The notes: generated by a model from the sequence alone, not told the origin. 64,000 nucleotides of DNA from Arenimonas donghaensis DSM 18148 = HO3-R19 (GCF_000743535.1 NZ_AVCJ01000034.1:1-64000); one strand, 5' to 3'. Counted from the first letter of the stretch, positions 40,631 through 49,550 are shown. A program made the numbers and translations.

Positions 40631-41294
40631 GGCGCGGCGGCGGCAGGTTCTTGCGCACGCCGTTCTTGACCGCGCCGCGCAGGTCCATCAGCCGGCGATG
40701 GAAGAAGTGGCTGGTGTCGGGCATCTTCACCAGGGTCGGCGACTCATCCAGACCGTCGATCCATTCGTAGACCTTCTGCGGGTCCACCACTTCGTCGGCG
40801 TCGGGCATGATCACAAGCCACGGACAAGCCGGCGGCTGCACGCCCGAGAAGTCGCGGAAGCCCACCGGCGGCGCCAGCGAGATCATCTGCTTCACCGGAA
40901 GCTGGCGCGCGCCCTGCAGGGCCACCCAGCTGCCGAACGAGAAGCCGGCCAGCCAAAGCGCGTCGTCCGGACGCGACTTGCGCACCCAGTCGGCGACGGC
41001 CAGCAGGTCCAGGATTTCACCGCGGCCTTCGTCCCACTCGCCTTCGGACTTGCCGACGCCGCGGAAATTGAAGCGCACCGCCGCCAGGCCCAGCTCGCTG
41101 ATCGCCCGGGCGGTCATCGTGACCACCTTGTTGTGCAGGGTGCCGCCCTCGGGCGGATTGGGATGGCAGATGATGGCCACGCCGGCCCGTTCCTGCCCTT
41201 CTTCGGGCAGGTCCACCATCAGCTCAAGCTGGCCGGCGGGGCCGGGAACCAGCAGCGGGCCGGATTCGGTCGGGAAGTCGGGCAAGGCGTCCAT
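40623..41294 (-). CDS. Alpha/beta hydrolase (COG2945-like)
   Basis: The 223-residue cytoplasmic serine hydrolase has the elements ICHPNPPEGGTLHN, FNFRGVGKSEG, the nucleophile elbow GFSFGS and the acid residue in MPDADEVVD, with His in DTSHFF. The fold is that of a dienelactone hydrolase-like group of unknown substrate. The ATG follows a weak ribosome-binding site. It is first in the operon with zapE. Confidence 0.82.
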   Translation of the reverse strand: MDALPDFPTESGPLLVPGPAGQLELMVDLPEEGQERAGVAIICHPNPPEGGTLHNKVVTMTARAISELGLAAVRFNFRGVGKSEGEWDEGRGEILDLLAVADWVRKSRPDDALWLAGFSFGSWVALQGARQLPVKQMISLAPPVGFRDFSGVQPPACPWLVIMPDADEVVDPQKVYEWIDGLDESPTLVKMPDTSHFFHRRLMDLRGAVKNGVRKNLPPPRHG

Positions 41295-41310
41295 GCGCGG
41301 ATGATAGCCC

Positions 41311-43092
41311 CTAGCGCGCCAGGTCCAAGCCCAGCAGCAGCGGGTCGTGGTCGGACGCCCGCCAGGGGTCGCTGCCGCCCCGCCCGCCGCGGTCCTTCCG
41401 GTAATCGAAGGCCTCGGACTCGTCGGCATTGGCGTGCCACTCGGCGGCACCGCGCAGGCGCGAGGCCAGGCCGGCGTCCAGCAGGGCATGGTCGAGCCGG
41501 CCGGACTGGCCCTGGAAGACGAAGGAATAGGGCCGTTCGAGCTTGGTCTGGGCGAAGGCGTCCTGCCAGCCCTGCGAGCGCAGCAGGCGCATCGGGTCTT
41601 CCTGGGCATAGGCGTTGAAGTCGCCGATGAGCAGGTGGCCGGCCGGGTCGGTGCCCGTGGGGTCGTTGCGGAGCCAGCTGTGCAGCAGCTGGGCCGATTT
41701 CACCCGGGTGGCGTTGAAACAGGCCTGCCCGTCCCGGCGGTCGACGTCGCCGTCGAGCGCCTCCTCGCAGCCACCCTTGGACTTGAAGTGGTTGGCCACG
41801 ACCACGAAGACCGGACCGGTGCCGGCCCGGAAGGCCTGGGCCAGCGGCACCCGGCTGCGGTCGCCGAAGGGACCTTCGGACAACATCAGCGGCTTGCCGA
41901 CCGGCTGCATGCGCTCGGCGCGGTAGATCATCCCGACCCGGATCGGGTTGTCGCCCGGGCCGTGGCCGGCGTCGACGAAGCGCCAGTCGCGATGCGGGCC
42001 GGCGGCGTTGAGCGCGTCCACGAACTGCGCCAGCGACGACTCGGGCCCGAAGCCGTCGTTTTCCAGTTCCATCAGCGCCACCAGGTCGGGGGCCATGGCG
42101 CGCACCGTCGCCACCAGCTTGGCCTGCTGGCGCTCGTAGTCGGCGCGGGTGGCGGCGCCGCGCGCGGTCGGGAAACCGCCGCCCCGGCCGTCGCCGTTGA
42201 ACAGGTTGAGCAGGTTGAAGCCGGCGATGCGACGGTCGCCGCCGACCTCGGGGGCTTCCGGGCGCGGCGCCTGTTCGATGTTGGCGAGCGGTTCGACCAG
42301 CTGCAGCCGGTGGCTGCCAAAACGCTGGTCCAGGATGCCGGTGACGTCGTGCAGCACGCTGCCCACGCGCAGCGGCTGGCCTGGCCCCAGGCCGTCGCCG
42401 GGCAGGAACCACAGGCGGTCGGGGTCGCGGGCGCTGCGGCCATCGTCGATGCGCAGCATCAGGCGCGCGTTCTCGGCGGCAATGGCCTGGGCGGCGGGAC
42501 CCGGCGGCGCCATTTCGGTGGGCGTGAACAGCCGGCCGTCGAAGCTGATCCGCAGTTCGCCGTAGCGCGCCAGGTCTTCGTTGCCGGTGACGGTGAGCGG
42601 ACCGCGCAGGGTCAGCAGCATGCCCTCGTAGCGCTCCCAGTCGCTGGCACTGGCCGGGGCGGCCGACACCACCAGGGGTTCGACCGCGGCCTGGCCCAGG
42701 ACCTCGAGCGCCGACGCCTCGATCGCCGTAAGAGTGGTGCCGTCGTCGCCGGTCTCGACGACGGTGCCGGTGATGCGCAGGTGGTCGCCGGCCCGGAGCC
42801 TTGGCCGGGCGTCGCGCGCGCGCGGCAGGAACAGGCCTTCGGACGTCGCCGGGTCCGCGTCGGGCGCCAGCGACTGCACGAACACGCCGCCCAGGCCGCC
42901 CATCGGCGCCACCACCACCGCTTCGACCGTCACCTCGCGGCCTTCGAGCGGACTGCGTTCGCCGCTGCCCTGGATGCGCGAGACCGTCATCGGGCCGGTC
43001 TCGGGGCTGGGCACCTTGCCCAGGGTATCCGGGCCGGGTGGGGTGCAGGCGGCCAGCAGCAGCGGGGCGACCAGGAAGCGGCGAAGGGTCAT
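41311..43092 (-). CDS. ExeM-like secreted endonuclease/exonuclease/phosphatase
   Basis: The 593-residue lipoprotein-type protein begins MTLRRFLVAPLLLAACTPPG, with Cys after LLAA. An N-terminal OB-like region (about 30-250) is typical of extracellular nucleases of the ExeM group. The C-terminal endonuclease/exonuclease/phosphatase domain has FNLLNLFNGDG, DLVALMELENDG, VVANHFKSKGG, LLIGDFNAY and the closing SDHDPLLL. Its likely role is to degrade extracellular DNA. Its start is 17 bases after the cytochrome c5 terminator. Confidence 0.88.
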   Translation of the reverse strand: MTLRRFLVAPLLLAACTPPGPDTLGKVPSPETGPMTVSRIQGSGERSPLEGREVTVEAVVVAPMGGLGGVFVQSLAPDADPATSEGLFLPRARDARPRLRAGDHLRITGTVVETGDDGTTLTAIEASALEVLGQAAVEPLVVSAAPASASDWERYEGMLLTLRGPLTVTGNEDLARYGELRISFDGRLFTPTEMAPPGPAAQAIAAENARLMLRIDDGRSARDPDRLWFLPGDGLGPGQPLRVGSVLHDVTGILDQRFGSHRLQLVEPLANIEQAPRPEAPEVGGDRRIAGFNLLNLFNGDGRGGGFPTARGAATRADYERQQAKLVATVRAMAPDLVALMELENDGFGPESSLAQFVDALNAAGPHRDWRFVDAGHGPGDNPIRVGMIYRAERMQPVGKPLMLSEGPFGDRSRVPLAQAFRAGTGPVFVVVANHFKSKGGCEEALDGDVDRRDGQACFNATRVKSAQLLHSWLRNDPTGTDPAGHLLIGDFNAYAQEDPMRLLRSQGWQDAFAQTKLERPYSFVFQGQSGRLDHALLDAGLASRLRGAAEWHANADESEAFDYRKDRGGRGGSDPWRASDHDPLLLGLDLAR

Positions 43093-43113
43093 GCGGGGAC
43101 TCCGGAAACGAAA

Positions 43114-43133
43114 ACGCCGCCCGGGGGCGGCGT
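43114..43133 (-). terminator. Rho-independent terminator of cytochrome c5 gene
   Basis: On the minus strand a 9-bp stem ACGCCGCCC / GGGCGGCGT with a 2-base loop is followed by TTTCGTTT. It closes the cytochrome gene and separates it from the nuclease gene. Confidence 0.88.
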
Positions 43134-43160
43134 CTTGGCGCAAGGGCGGTGGCCGCCAGC

Positions 43161-43676
43161 TTACTGCAGGTTGTCGAGCATCCAATCGACGGCGGCGATG
43201 ACCTGCTCGTCCGTGAGGTTGGGGTTGCCGCCCTTGGCCGGCATGATGCCCGCCGAGCCCTGGAAACCCTCGATGGCGTGCTTGTGGACGGTGTCCATGC
43301 CCTGGGCGATGCGCGCGGTCCATTCGGCCCGTACCAGCTTCGGCGCGCCGCCGGCACCCGAGGTGTGGCAGGCGCCGCACAGGTTGTCGTAGATGACCTT
43401 GCCGTCGAGCGTGCCGTCGTAGGCCACCTGGCCGGCCGACGCCGCGGCCGCGGCCGCTGCCGCAGCGGCCTGCGCCGCCGCGCCCGTGGAACCGGCGTAG
43501 ACGCCACCCGCGGGCTGCAGGCGCTGGACCATCGCGGCCTGGGCCACCGGGTTGGGTTCGGGCTGGAGCTGGCTGTTGAAGTACAGGCCGAGCAGGATCA
43601 GCACGCCCGTGACCGCCACCAGGAAAACAATGACCATCGAGAAGTGCTTGAGGAAAACCAGATCGTGATTGCGCAC
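43161..43676 (-). CDS. Membrane-anchored cytochrome c5
   Basis: The 171-residue c-type cytochrome has an N-terminal membrane anchor (about 13-33), an Ala-rich linker (67-79, near-uninterrupted Ala) and one heme domain. The heme motif CGACH is at 100-104 and the distal Met is in GIMPAKGG near 145. The start was set at GTG, because AGGA lies six bases before it; a TTG five codons earlier is the alternative. It should carry electrons in the periplasm. Confidence 0.87.
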   Translation of the reverse strand: MRNHDLVFLKHFSMVIVFLVAVTGVLILLGLYFNSQLQPEPNPVAQAAMVQRLQPAGGVYAGSTGAAAQAAAAAAAAAASAGQVAYDGTLDGKVIYDNLCGACHTSGAGGAPKLVRAEWTARIAQGMDTVHKHAIEGFQGSAGIMPAKGGNPNLTDEQVIAAVDWMLDNLQ

Positions 43677-43723
43677 GGGGTGTCCTGACAAAGGGCCGGG
43701 GCCCTGTGGATAAGAAGGCCGCG

Positions 43724-43752
43724 ATTATATCGGCCCCGTCCCCGGCAAGGAA
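43724..43752 (-). promoter_or_regulatory. Candidate promoter of cytochrome c5 gene
   Basis: TATAAT lies on the minus strand at 43729-43724, 48 bases before the chosen GTG. The -35 position (43752-43747, TTCCTT) matches poorly, so only the -10 is well supported. Confidence 0.5.
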
Positions 43753-43840
43753 GGCGGCCGTGCGTTTACGGCGCGGCCGCCCGGCTCGGTTAGCATGGCC
43801 GGGAGCCGGGAGTATCGGCCAACAGGGGGATTCACCAGGC

Positions 43841-45424
43841 ATGACCGGACGCGCGCTGGCGCTGTTGCAGGATGCAGGTCCGGGCCGCAATGGCCGCTGG
43901 GCCCTGCTGGCGCTGTGCGTGCTGGCGGCCTGGCTGGGCCTGGAGCAGCTTTCGGCGCAGGTGTGGTTCCTGCCCGCCGGGCTGCGCCTGGCGATGCTGT
44001 GGCTCACCCCGACCCGCCGCTGGGGCTGGCTGGGCGCCGCCGAAATACTGGCCCAGGCCACCAAGTCGGCGGTGCTGGGCTATCCCCTGGTCACCTTCAC
44101 CTTCCTGGCGGTCTGCGTGGCGCCCTGGCTGATCTACGCGGCCGTGGTGTACCTGCTGCGCGGCCCCCGGCCGGCGCCGCCGCCGGATTCACCCACCCGC
44201 ATGCTGCTGCTGTTGCTGGCGGGCCTGCTGGGCGCGGCCGGTGTTTCGCCGCTGCTGTGGATGTTCCTGGTTACGTACCCGATGTCCACGGCCGATTCGC
44301 TGGCGAGCATGTTCGCCTTCATGTACGGCGACCTGATCGGGCAGATCGTGCTGGCGCCGCTGTTGGTCGCGGCCGTGCATGGCAGCTTCCGGCGGCCGCA
44401 GCGCGCCAGCCTGCTGCGCGACCTGGGACTGGTGCTGATTGGCGCACTGGGTGTTTTCCTGGTGCTGCAGGCTTACGAAGACCTGGCGATGTACGTGCTG
44501 TTGCTGGCCTTCGCGCCGCTGTTCTTCCTGAGCTTCCGGCACGGCTGGGAAGGCGGGGCGCTGGCGACGGCCTTGCTGGCCGCGGTGATGCAGGCCCTGG
44601 TGCAAACCGGCCTGTTGACGGTCAACGTCACCATGCTCCAGCTCGTGCTGGCGGTCGTGGGCGGCGGCGCGCTGGTGCTGGGCGCGGCCAGCACGGCGCT
44701 GCGGCGCAGCCACGAGGTGCTGGCCGAGCGTCACCAGGAACTGGCCGCCAAGACCACAGAACTGGAAATGCTGGCGGCGGAGCTGGGCCAGGTCGGCCAG
44801 CGCCTGGCGCGCTTGGAAGAGCAGGGCCAGCGCGAGCTCGCCAGTGAGCTCGAATACGAACTGGGCCACGCCATCCATGCGTTGGGGACCCGCATCAGCC
44901 TGGCTTTCCGCGACGTGCGCGACGAACAGGGCACCCGCCTGCTCGAGTCCCTGCGCGAACAGGTACGCGAGATCCAGGACAGCCTGCGCCGCGCGCTGCG
45001 GCAGCTGCGGCCGCCCCAGCTCGACACCCACGGCCTGCAGCAGGCCCTGGAGTCGGGCCCGCTGCACGAGATGCTCGACGACAGCGGCGTGGTCTTCGAG
45101 CCGACGTTCGACGGCCCGGTGGACGGCCTGGACGAAGACGCCCGCACCACCGTCTACCGCATCTGCCAGGCCGCCGTGCGCGAAGCCGTGCGCCTGGAGA
45201 TGGTGCGGCGCTTCGCCTTGCACCTGGAAGTGAAGCCACGGGACGACGGCACCCGGGTGGTGGCGCTGGCCCTGGACCTGGAGTTCTCACCCTACGTGCA
45301 GCACGTGCCCCCGCTGCAGCTGGTGCCGGCGATCAAGGACCGCGCGCTGGCGATGCAGGGCCAGTACCTGCTCGAGCCGCTCGTGCACGGCCACCGCCAC
45401 TCAGTGCGCTTCGTCGCGGCCTGA
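43841..45424 (+). CDS. MASE1-type sensor with degenerate histidine kinase region
   Basis: The 527-residue protein has eight or so membrane segments in a MASE1-like sensor (about 10-285), a coiled coil (about 290-335) and a C-terminal region shaped like a NarL-family histidine kinase. The phospho-His segment, normally RELHD, reads SELEYELGH (about 330-338). The ATPase N-box Asn is replaced in YRICQAAVREAV, and the glycine-rich G1/G2 boxes are absent. It is therefore probably a pseudokinase or signalling scaffold. Its 3' end overlaps the convergent RES gene by 24 bases. No response regulator gene is adjacent. Confidence 0.8.
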   Translation: MTGRALALLQDAGPGRNGRWALLALCVLAAWLGLEQLSAQVWFLPAGLRLAMLWLTPTRRWGWLGAAEILAQATKSAVLGYPLVTFTFLAVCVAPWLIYAAVVYLLRGPRPAPPPDSPTRMLLLLLAGLLGAAGVSPLLWMFLVTYPMSTADSLASMFAFMYGDLIGQIVLAPLLVAAVHGSFRRPQRASLLRDLGLVLIGALGVFLVLQAYEDLAMYVLLLAFAPLFFLSFRHGWEGGALATALLAAVMQALVQTGLLTVNVTMLQLVLAVVGGGALVLGAASTALRRSHEVLAERHQELAAKTTELEMLAAELGQVGQRLARLEEQGQRELASELEYELGHAIHALGTRISLAFRDVRDEQGTRLLESLREQVREIQDSLRRALRQLRPPQLDTHGLQQALESGPLHEMLDDSGVVFEPTFDGPVDGLDEDARTTVYRICQAAVREAVRLEMVRRFALHLEVKPRDDGTRVVALALDLEFSPYVQHVPPLQLVPAIKDRALAMQGQYLLEPLVHGHRHSVRFVAA

Positions 45425-46105
45425 GCCCATCTTGCGCAGGGTCGCCTGCGCGTAGTCGGGCAGGATGCGCTGGCCGTCCCAGCTGTAGACCAGGTGCCGG
45501 GCCTGGACGCAGGGATCGACCAGGTCGGGATAGAACACACCCACGCATTCCCCGCCGGCGTGCCGCACGCTGGGGTACACCACGCCGTTCGAGCCCGCTG
45601 CGCGCAGTTGGCGCGCCAGGGCCTGGGGCGGGCCGTAATCGTCCGGGTCGAGCATCTGTGGCCAGCCGCGGCGCAGGTCGTGCAGGTGGCCGCGGATCGC
45701 CGTGCGATAGCAGCGCATCTCGATGCGCATCGCCGGTTCGGCGGTGGCGGCCATGAAGCGCGCCCGGTGGTGCATGGTTTCGGCGACCGCGGTTTCCAGG
45801 GCGCGGGCCGCGTAGAACACGCCATGGCTCCCGTCGCTGAAGCGGCTGCCGGCGGGATTGAGGTGGGTGAAGGCGGCCATGACCGGTTGCGTGCCGGGCC
45901 CGCTGACGCGGCGTTCGCGCGGCACCAGCTGCAGTTCGCCCAGCTCCTCGCGCAGGCGCGGGTTGGTCAGCGACTCCAGCGCGAACAGGGCCTCGAGGTC
46001 CTCGGGACGGGCGATGCGGTCGAACACGCCCTGCGGCGGGAAACGGCTGGGCACCAGCCGCCAGGCCTGGGTCCAGCTGACCCGGGTGACGCGCGGCAGG
46101 CTCAT
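45401..46105 (-). CDS. RES-domain toxin
   Basis: RES toxins deplete NAD+ in the cytoplasm. The 234-residue protein has the family landmarks: AWRLVPSRFPPQGVF near the N-terminus, the RES segment HGVFYAARALETAVAET with its Tyr and Glu near 97-105, and a C-terminal SNGVVYPSVRHAGG. Its ATG overlaps the antitoxin stop by four bases (ATGA). The antitoxin-first order is the usual arrangement for Xre-RES operons. Confidence 0.92.
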   Translation of the reverse strand: MSLPRVTRVSWTQAWRLVPSRFPPQGVFDRIARPEDLEALFALESLTNPRLREELGELQLVPRERRVSGPGTQPVMAAFTHLNPAGSRFSDGSHGVFYAARALETAVAETMHHRARFMAATAEPAMRIEMRCYRTAIRGHLHDLRRGWPQMLDPDDYGPPQALARQLRAAGSNGVVYPSVRHAGGECVGVFYPDLVDPCVQARHLVYSWDGQRILPDYAQATLRKMGSGRDEAH

Positions 46106-46506
46106 TGCCAGCCGCGCTGGGCGTCGAGATAGCTGCGCACGACGAACAGGTCGGCGACGTTGCCCGACAACATGCGCTCAAGCGCCGAGCCGCCGCCGAA
46201 CGGCAGTGCGGCATTGGGCTTGCGAAGCCAGGCATCGGCACGGGTCGGGTCGGGGAACAGCACCTGCAGCGCCTTGAAGATGCCCAGCACGTAGCTGATG
46301 CGCTCGAGGACGTCGCGCCCGGGGCTGCCGTCCTGCTGCTTTTTCCACTTGTACCAGGTCGATTCCGGCGGATCGCCCAGCAGGCGCCGGGCTTCGGCGT
46401 TTTTCAGGTCCCAGGCCCGGGCGATGGCGAAATAGGCGCGAAGGGCCGGCCCGCCCAGGTCGGGAAGGGGCCGGCTGGCGGGAATCGGGGCGGCACGCGG
46501 TGACAT
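46102..46506 (-). CDS. Xre-MbcA-ParS-type antitoxin (DUF2384)
   Basis: The 134-residue protein neutralises the RES toxin and should repress its own operon. A helix-turn-helix region (about 25-70) includes STWYKWKKQQ. The C-terminal DUF2384-like domain has ISYVLGIFKALQVLF and DAWLRKPNAALPFGG, ending in the toxin-covering helix. It is coupled to the toxin by a four-base overlap. Two palindromes lie directly upstream. Confidence 0.92.
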   Translation of the reverse strand: MSPRAAPIPASRPLPDLGGPALRAYFAIARAWDLKNAEARRLLGDPPESTWYKWKKQQDGSPGRDVLERISYVLGIFKALQVLFPDPTRADAWLRKPNAALPFGGGSALERMLSGNVADLFVVRSYLDAQRGWQ

Positions 46507-46509
46507 GAC

Positions 46510-46554
46510 ACTCTCCTCGTGGAGTCAGAGGAGATACTACTCCCTGTGGAGAGT
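46510..46554. promoter_or_regulatory. Doubled palindromic operator of the toxin-antitoxin operon
   Basis: Two related inverted repeats lie upstream of the antitoxin start: ACTCTCC-N4-GGAGT (46510-46525) and ACTCC-N4-GGAGAGT (46539-46554), centres 29 bases apart. A minus-strand TAGTAT (46539-46534) between them could be the -10. The position fits autorepression by the antitoxin. Confidence 0.65.
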
Positions 46555-46810
46555 AAATCCAGTGGCCGGAGAGGCCTTGCGAACCGCGGGTCCCGACCCG
46601 TTCAGGTTCTGCAAGTGGATGAATCACCGACAAAAACAGGCGAATTCCGGCGATCCCATAACAAAAAACGAATATTTGCTTCAGTTTCGATTTCGGCGCC
46701 GGCCGCCAGTCTCTGCCCCACGCTCGACGGACGTGCTGGTGGATCCCCCGATCCCAACCGCGAGCGAGGCCCCCCGGCCGTCCAACCACATGTTGTTAAG
46801 GAGAAACGCC
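46555..46810. other. Gene-free stretch between toxin-antitoxin and BON genes
   Basis: The gene gap is 304 bases, including the operator. The rest contains an A-rich patch (about 46660-46680) unusual for this genome and the ribosome-binding site AAGGAG of the BON gene. I see no convincing promoter, small gene or structured RNA. Confidence 0.4.
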
Positions 46811-47515
46811 ATGAACGCTCTCAAGACTTCCCTGCTCGCTTCCGCCATTGCCCTGGGTTTCGGCGTCACCGCCGCCCACGCCGACCACCACACCGGCGAA
46901 GACATGGCCGACAAGGTCAAGCACCAGAACGACATGAAGCCGGCGCGCACCGCCGCCCAGGCCACCGCCGACGCCGCCACCACGGCGTCCGTGAAGACCC
47001 GCCTGCTGGCCGACGAGCGCACCAAGGGCTTCGACATCAACGTCGACACCCACAACGGCGTGGTCACCCTGACCGGCGGCGCCGACTCGATGGCCGACAA
47101 GATGGCCGCCACCGAAGTGGTGGGCCAGGTCGATGACGTGCTGCGCGTCGAGAACAAGCTGATCGTGGCCGGCGAAGACACCGAGGCCCGCGAGGACGCC
47201 AACACCGCCACGGCCTCCGGCCAGGTGCGCGAGGCCGCCGACGAGGCCGGCGACGAGATCGATGACGCCTGGATCACCTCCAAGGTGAAGACCCAGCTGC
47301 TCGCCGACGACCAGGTCCACGGCACCGACATCAACGTCGACACCGAGGACAACGTGGTCACCCTGACCGGTACCGCCCCGACCCTGGCGGCCCGCACCAA
47401 GGCGGTCGAGATCGCCCAGGGCACCAAGGGCGTGCGCAGCGTCGTGGCCACCAACCTCATCGTCGGCCCGGACGAGGCCATGGACGAAGACGATGTCGAG
47501 GACATGAACGACTAA
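46811..47515 (+). CDS. Periplasmic protein with two BON domains (OsmY-like)
   Basis: The 234-residue protein has a signal peptide (MNALKTSLLASAIALGFGVTAAHA). Two BON domains follow: about 55-120, with TASVKTRLLADERTKGFDIN, and about 155-220, with ITSKVKTQLLADDQVHGTDIN. BON domains bind phospholipid, and OsmY-like proteins act in envelope stress. A very acidic tail (DEDDVEDMND) ends it. The ATG is seven bases after AAGGAG. Confidence 0.9.
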   Translation: MNALKTSLLASAIALGFGVTAAHADHHTGEDMADKVKHQNDMKPARTAAQATADAATTASVKTRLLADERTKGFDINVDTHNGVVTLTGGADSMADKMAATEVVGQVDDVLRVENKLIVAGEDTEAREDANTATASGQVREAADEAGDEIDDAWITSKVKTQLLADDQVHGTDINVDTEDNVVTLTGTAPTLAARTKAVEIAQGTKGVRSVVATNLIVGPDEAMDEDDVEDMND

Positions 47516-47549
47516 GCGAGAACGCCTATCCATGTCAGAGTGGATGGTA

Positions 47550-47574
47550 GCGGCCGGGCTGGACGCCCGGCCGC
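47550..47574 (+). terminator. Rho-independent terminator of BON gene
   Basis: A 10-bp perfect stem GCGGCCGGGC / GCCCGGCCGC with a 5-base loop is followed by TTTCGTT, 35 bases after the BON gene stop. Confidence 0.85.
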
Positions 47575-47604
47575 TTTCGTTGGTGACCCTGGAGAAGCCT
47601 CGCC

Positions 47605-48069
47605 ATGAACCCCAAATCTGAAAATCGCAGCGTCTTCGCCGTCGAGAACCTGGCCCAGCTCGAAGATGCGCTCACCGCCGCCCGCGACGCCGGCATCGCC
47701 GACGAGGACATCGCCCTGGTCGCGCGCCACGACATCGAGCTCGAACTCGACCCCGAAGCCAGCGAGCCCGACGAACACGGCCGCGTGCGCGGCCTGCTGG
47801 CCGGCCTGAGCGCCGTCACCGTGCCGACCCTGGGCGTCAGCCTGGCCGGCGCCGGCATGCTCAACCTGCTGGGCAGCAACCTGGCCGGCTGGACCCGGCC
47901 CGTGGCCGGCGACCACGCCGACGACGACGTCCGCAAGCGCTACGAGGCCCTGGTCGAAACCGGCGTGCTGCTGGTCGTGGTGCACGCGGAGTCCGCCGAG
48001 CGCCACGCCGCCGCCCACGCGGCCATGGTGACCGCCGGCGCACGCCCGCTCGACGACGGCCAGGCCTGA
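47605..48069 (+). CDS. Uncharacterised protein, stress-associated context
   Basis: The 154-residue protein has no signal peptide. An N-terminal acidic alpha/beta part (about 1-60, FAVENLAQLEDALTAARDAG) is followed by a hydrophobic Gly/Leu/Ala segment (about 65-95) and a C-terminal part ending VLLVVVHAESAERHAAAH. The layout recalls general-stress GsiB/17M-type proteins, in which a ferredoxin-like fold surrounds a glycine-rich hairpin, but I cannot assign a family. It follows the BON gene terminator, so it has its own transcript. Confidence 0.6.
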   Translation: MNPKSENRSVFAVENLAQLEDALTAARDAGIADEDIALVARHDIELELDPEASEPDEHGRVRGLLAGLSAVTVPTLGVSLAGAGMLNLLGSNLAGWTRPVAGDHADDDVRKRYEALVETGVLLVVVHAESAERHAAAHAAMVTAGARPLDDGQA

Positions 48070-48126
48070 ACTGGACTCCCCGCCCCGCCCCCTGAATGAT
48101 GGGGGGCGAGACCCGGGAGATGGCCC

Positions 48127-49530
48127 ATGTTCCGCTTCGCGCTAGCCTGCCTGCTTGCCCTGCCCGCCTTTGCGGCGGAGCCCCCCGCGACCCTGCGCAT
48201 CGACCTCCAGCACGGCGGCGACGCGCAAACCGAACACTTCGCGCTCGAACGGGTGGTGGTGGAACCGCTGCCCTGGCCCGGCAACCCGGCGCGACCGATC
48301 GACACCAGCAATCGCGGCATGAACCTGCTGCGCGTACTCGACCCCGACACCGGCGAGGTCCTGTACTCCCGCGGCTACAGCACGATCTTCGGCGAATGGC
48401 AGTCCACCGCCGAGGCCGGAAACATCCAGCGCAGTTTCCAGGAATCGCTGCGCATCCCGATGCCCGGCAAACCGGTCACCGTGCAGGTGATGAAGCGCGA
48501 CGCCGGCAACGCGTTCGTGCCCGCCTGGCAGGTCCGCATCGACCCGGCGGGGCTGGACGTCGAGCGTGCCGTCGCCAAAGCCCCGGCCACGCCGATCGCC
48601 ATCCGCGACAACGGCGACCCGGCCGACAAGGTCGACCTGCTGATCCTGGGCGACGGCTACGCCGCCGACGAACTGGGCAAGTTCGAGTCCGACGCCCGCC
48701 GCCTGGCCGACCACCTCTTCAGCGTCTCGCCGTTCAAGGAGCGCGAAGCCGACTTCAATGTCTGGGCGCTCACCGTGCCGCTGCCGGAAAGCGGCGTTTC
48801 GCGGCCATCCACCGGCGTGCACAAGGCCAGCGCCACCGGCCTGCGCTACGACATCTTCGGTTCCGAACGTTACGCGCTGAGCGTCGACAACCGTGCCTGG
48901 CGCGAACTGGCCCAGCACGCGCCCTACGACGTGGTCGAGATCATCTTCAACAGCGAAACCTACGGCGGCGGCGGCATCTTCGGCCAGTTCAGCACCGCGG
49001 CGGCCGGCAACGACTGGGCCGATTACCTGTTCGTGCACGAATTTGGCCACCACTTCGCCGGCCTGGCCGACGAGTACTACACCTCCTCCGTGGCCTACCA
49101 GAGCGGCGGCGAACGGCCGGAACCCTGGGAGCCCAATGCCACCGCCGACCCACGGGCGGACAAGTGGAAGCACCTTGTCAGCCCGGCCTCGCCGCTGCCC
49201 ACGCCCTGGCCGAAGACGCAGTTCGAAGCCTTCCAGCGCGAGAACCAGGCCCGCCGCGCCCAGCTGCGCGCCGACCAGCGCCCCGAGTCGGAAATGAGCC
49301 AGCTCTTCCATGACGAGCAGGCCTTCATCACCGACCTGTTCGACGGCCACCCGCACGCCAACGCCGTAGGCGCCTTCGAAGGCGCCAACTACCAGGCCAC
49401 GGGCTATTACCGCCCGCAGCTCAACTGCCTGATGTTCACCCGCACCGACCACTTCTGCGACGTCTGCAGCGATGCCGTCGAAGCCATCATCGACCTCTAC
49501 TCGCGCCGCGACCCGGAAAAACCTCTGTAG
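48127..49530 (+). CDS. Secreted M64-family metallopeptidase
   Basis: This is an IgA-peptidase-like (M64) zinc peptidase. The 467-residue protein has a short signal peptide (MFRFALACLLALPAFA). A beta-rich N-terminal domain spans about 20-160. The catalytic domain begins VDLLILGDGYAADE near 175. The zinc motif HEFGHHFAGLADEYY starts at His304, with Glu305 and His308. A C-terminal pair of Cys in HFCDVCSD ends it. The TAG stop lies inside the following REP element. Confidence 0.9.
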   Translation: MFRFALACLLALPAFAAEPPATLRIDLQHGGDAQTEHFALERVVVEPLPWPGNPARPIDTSNRGMNLLRVLDPDTGEVLYSRGYSTIFGEWQSTAEAGNIQRSFQESLRIPMPGKPVTVQVMKRDAGNAFVPAWQVRIDPAGLDVERAVAKAPATPIAIRDNGDPADKVDLLILGDGYAADELGKFESDARRLADHLFSVSPFKEREADFNVWALTVPLPESGVSRPSTGVHKASATGLRYDIFGSERYALSVDNRAWRELAQHAPYDVVEIIFNSETYGGGGIFGQFSTAAAGNDWADYLFVHEFGHHFAGLADEYYTSSVAYQSGGERPEPWEPNATADPRADKWKHLVSPASPLPTPWPKTQFEAFQRENQARRAQLRADQRPESEMSQLFHDEQAFITDLFDGHPHANAVGAFEGANYQATGYYRPQLNCLMFTRTDHFCDVCSDAVEAIIDLYSRRDPEKPL

Positions 49531-49550
49531 GAGCGGCTTCAGCCGCGAAG
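49526..49550. repeat. Single REP element, GTAGGAGCG family
   Basis: One 25-base arm beginning TGTAGGAGCGGCTTC lies between the M64 peptidase and NYN genes. It has an imperfect internal hairpin but no inverted partner nearby, unlike the other members. Its TAG is the peptidase stop codon. Confidence 0.85.
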
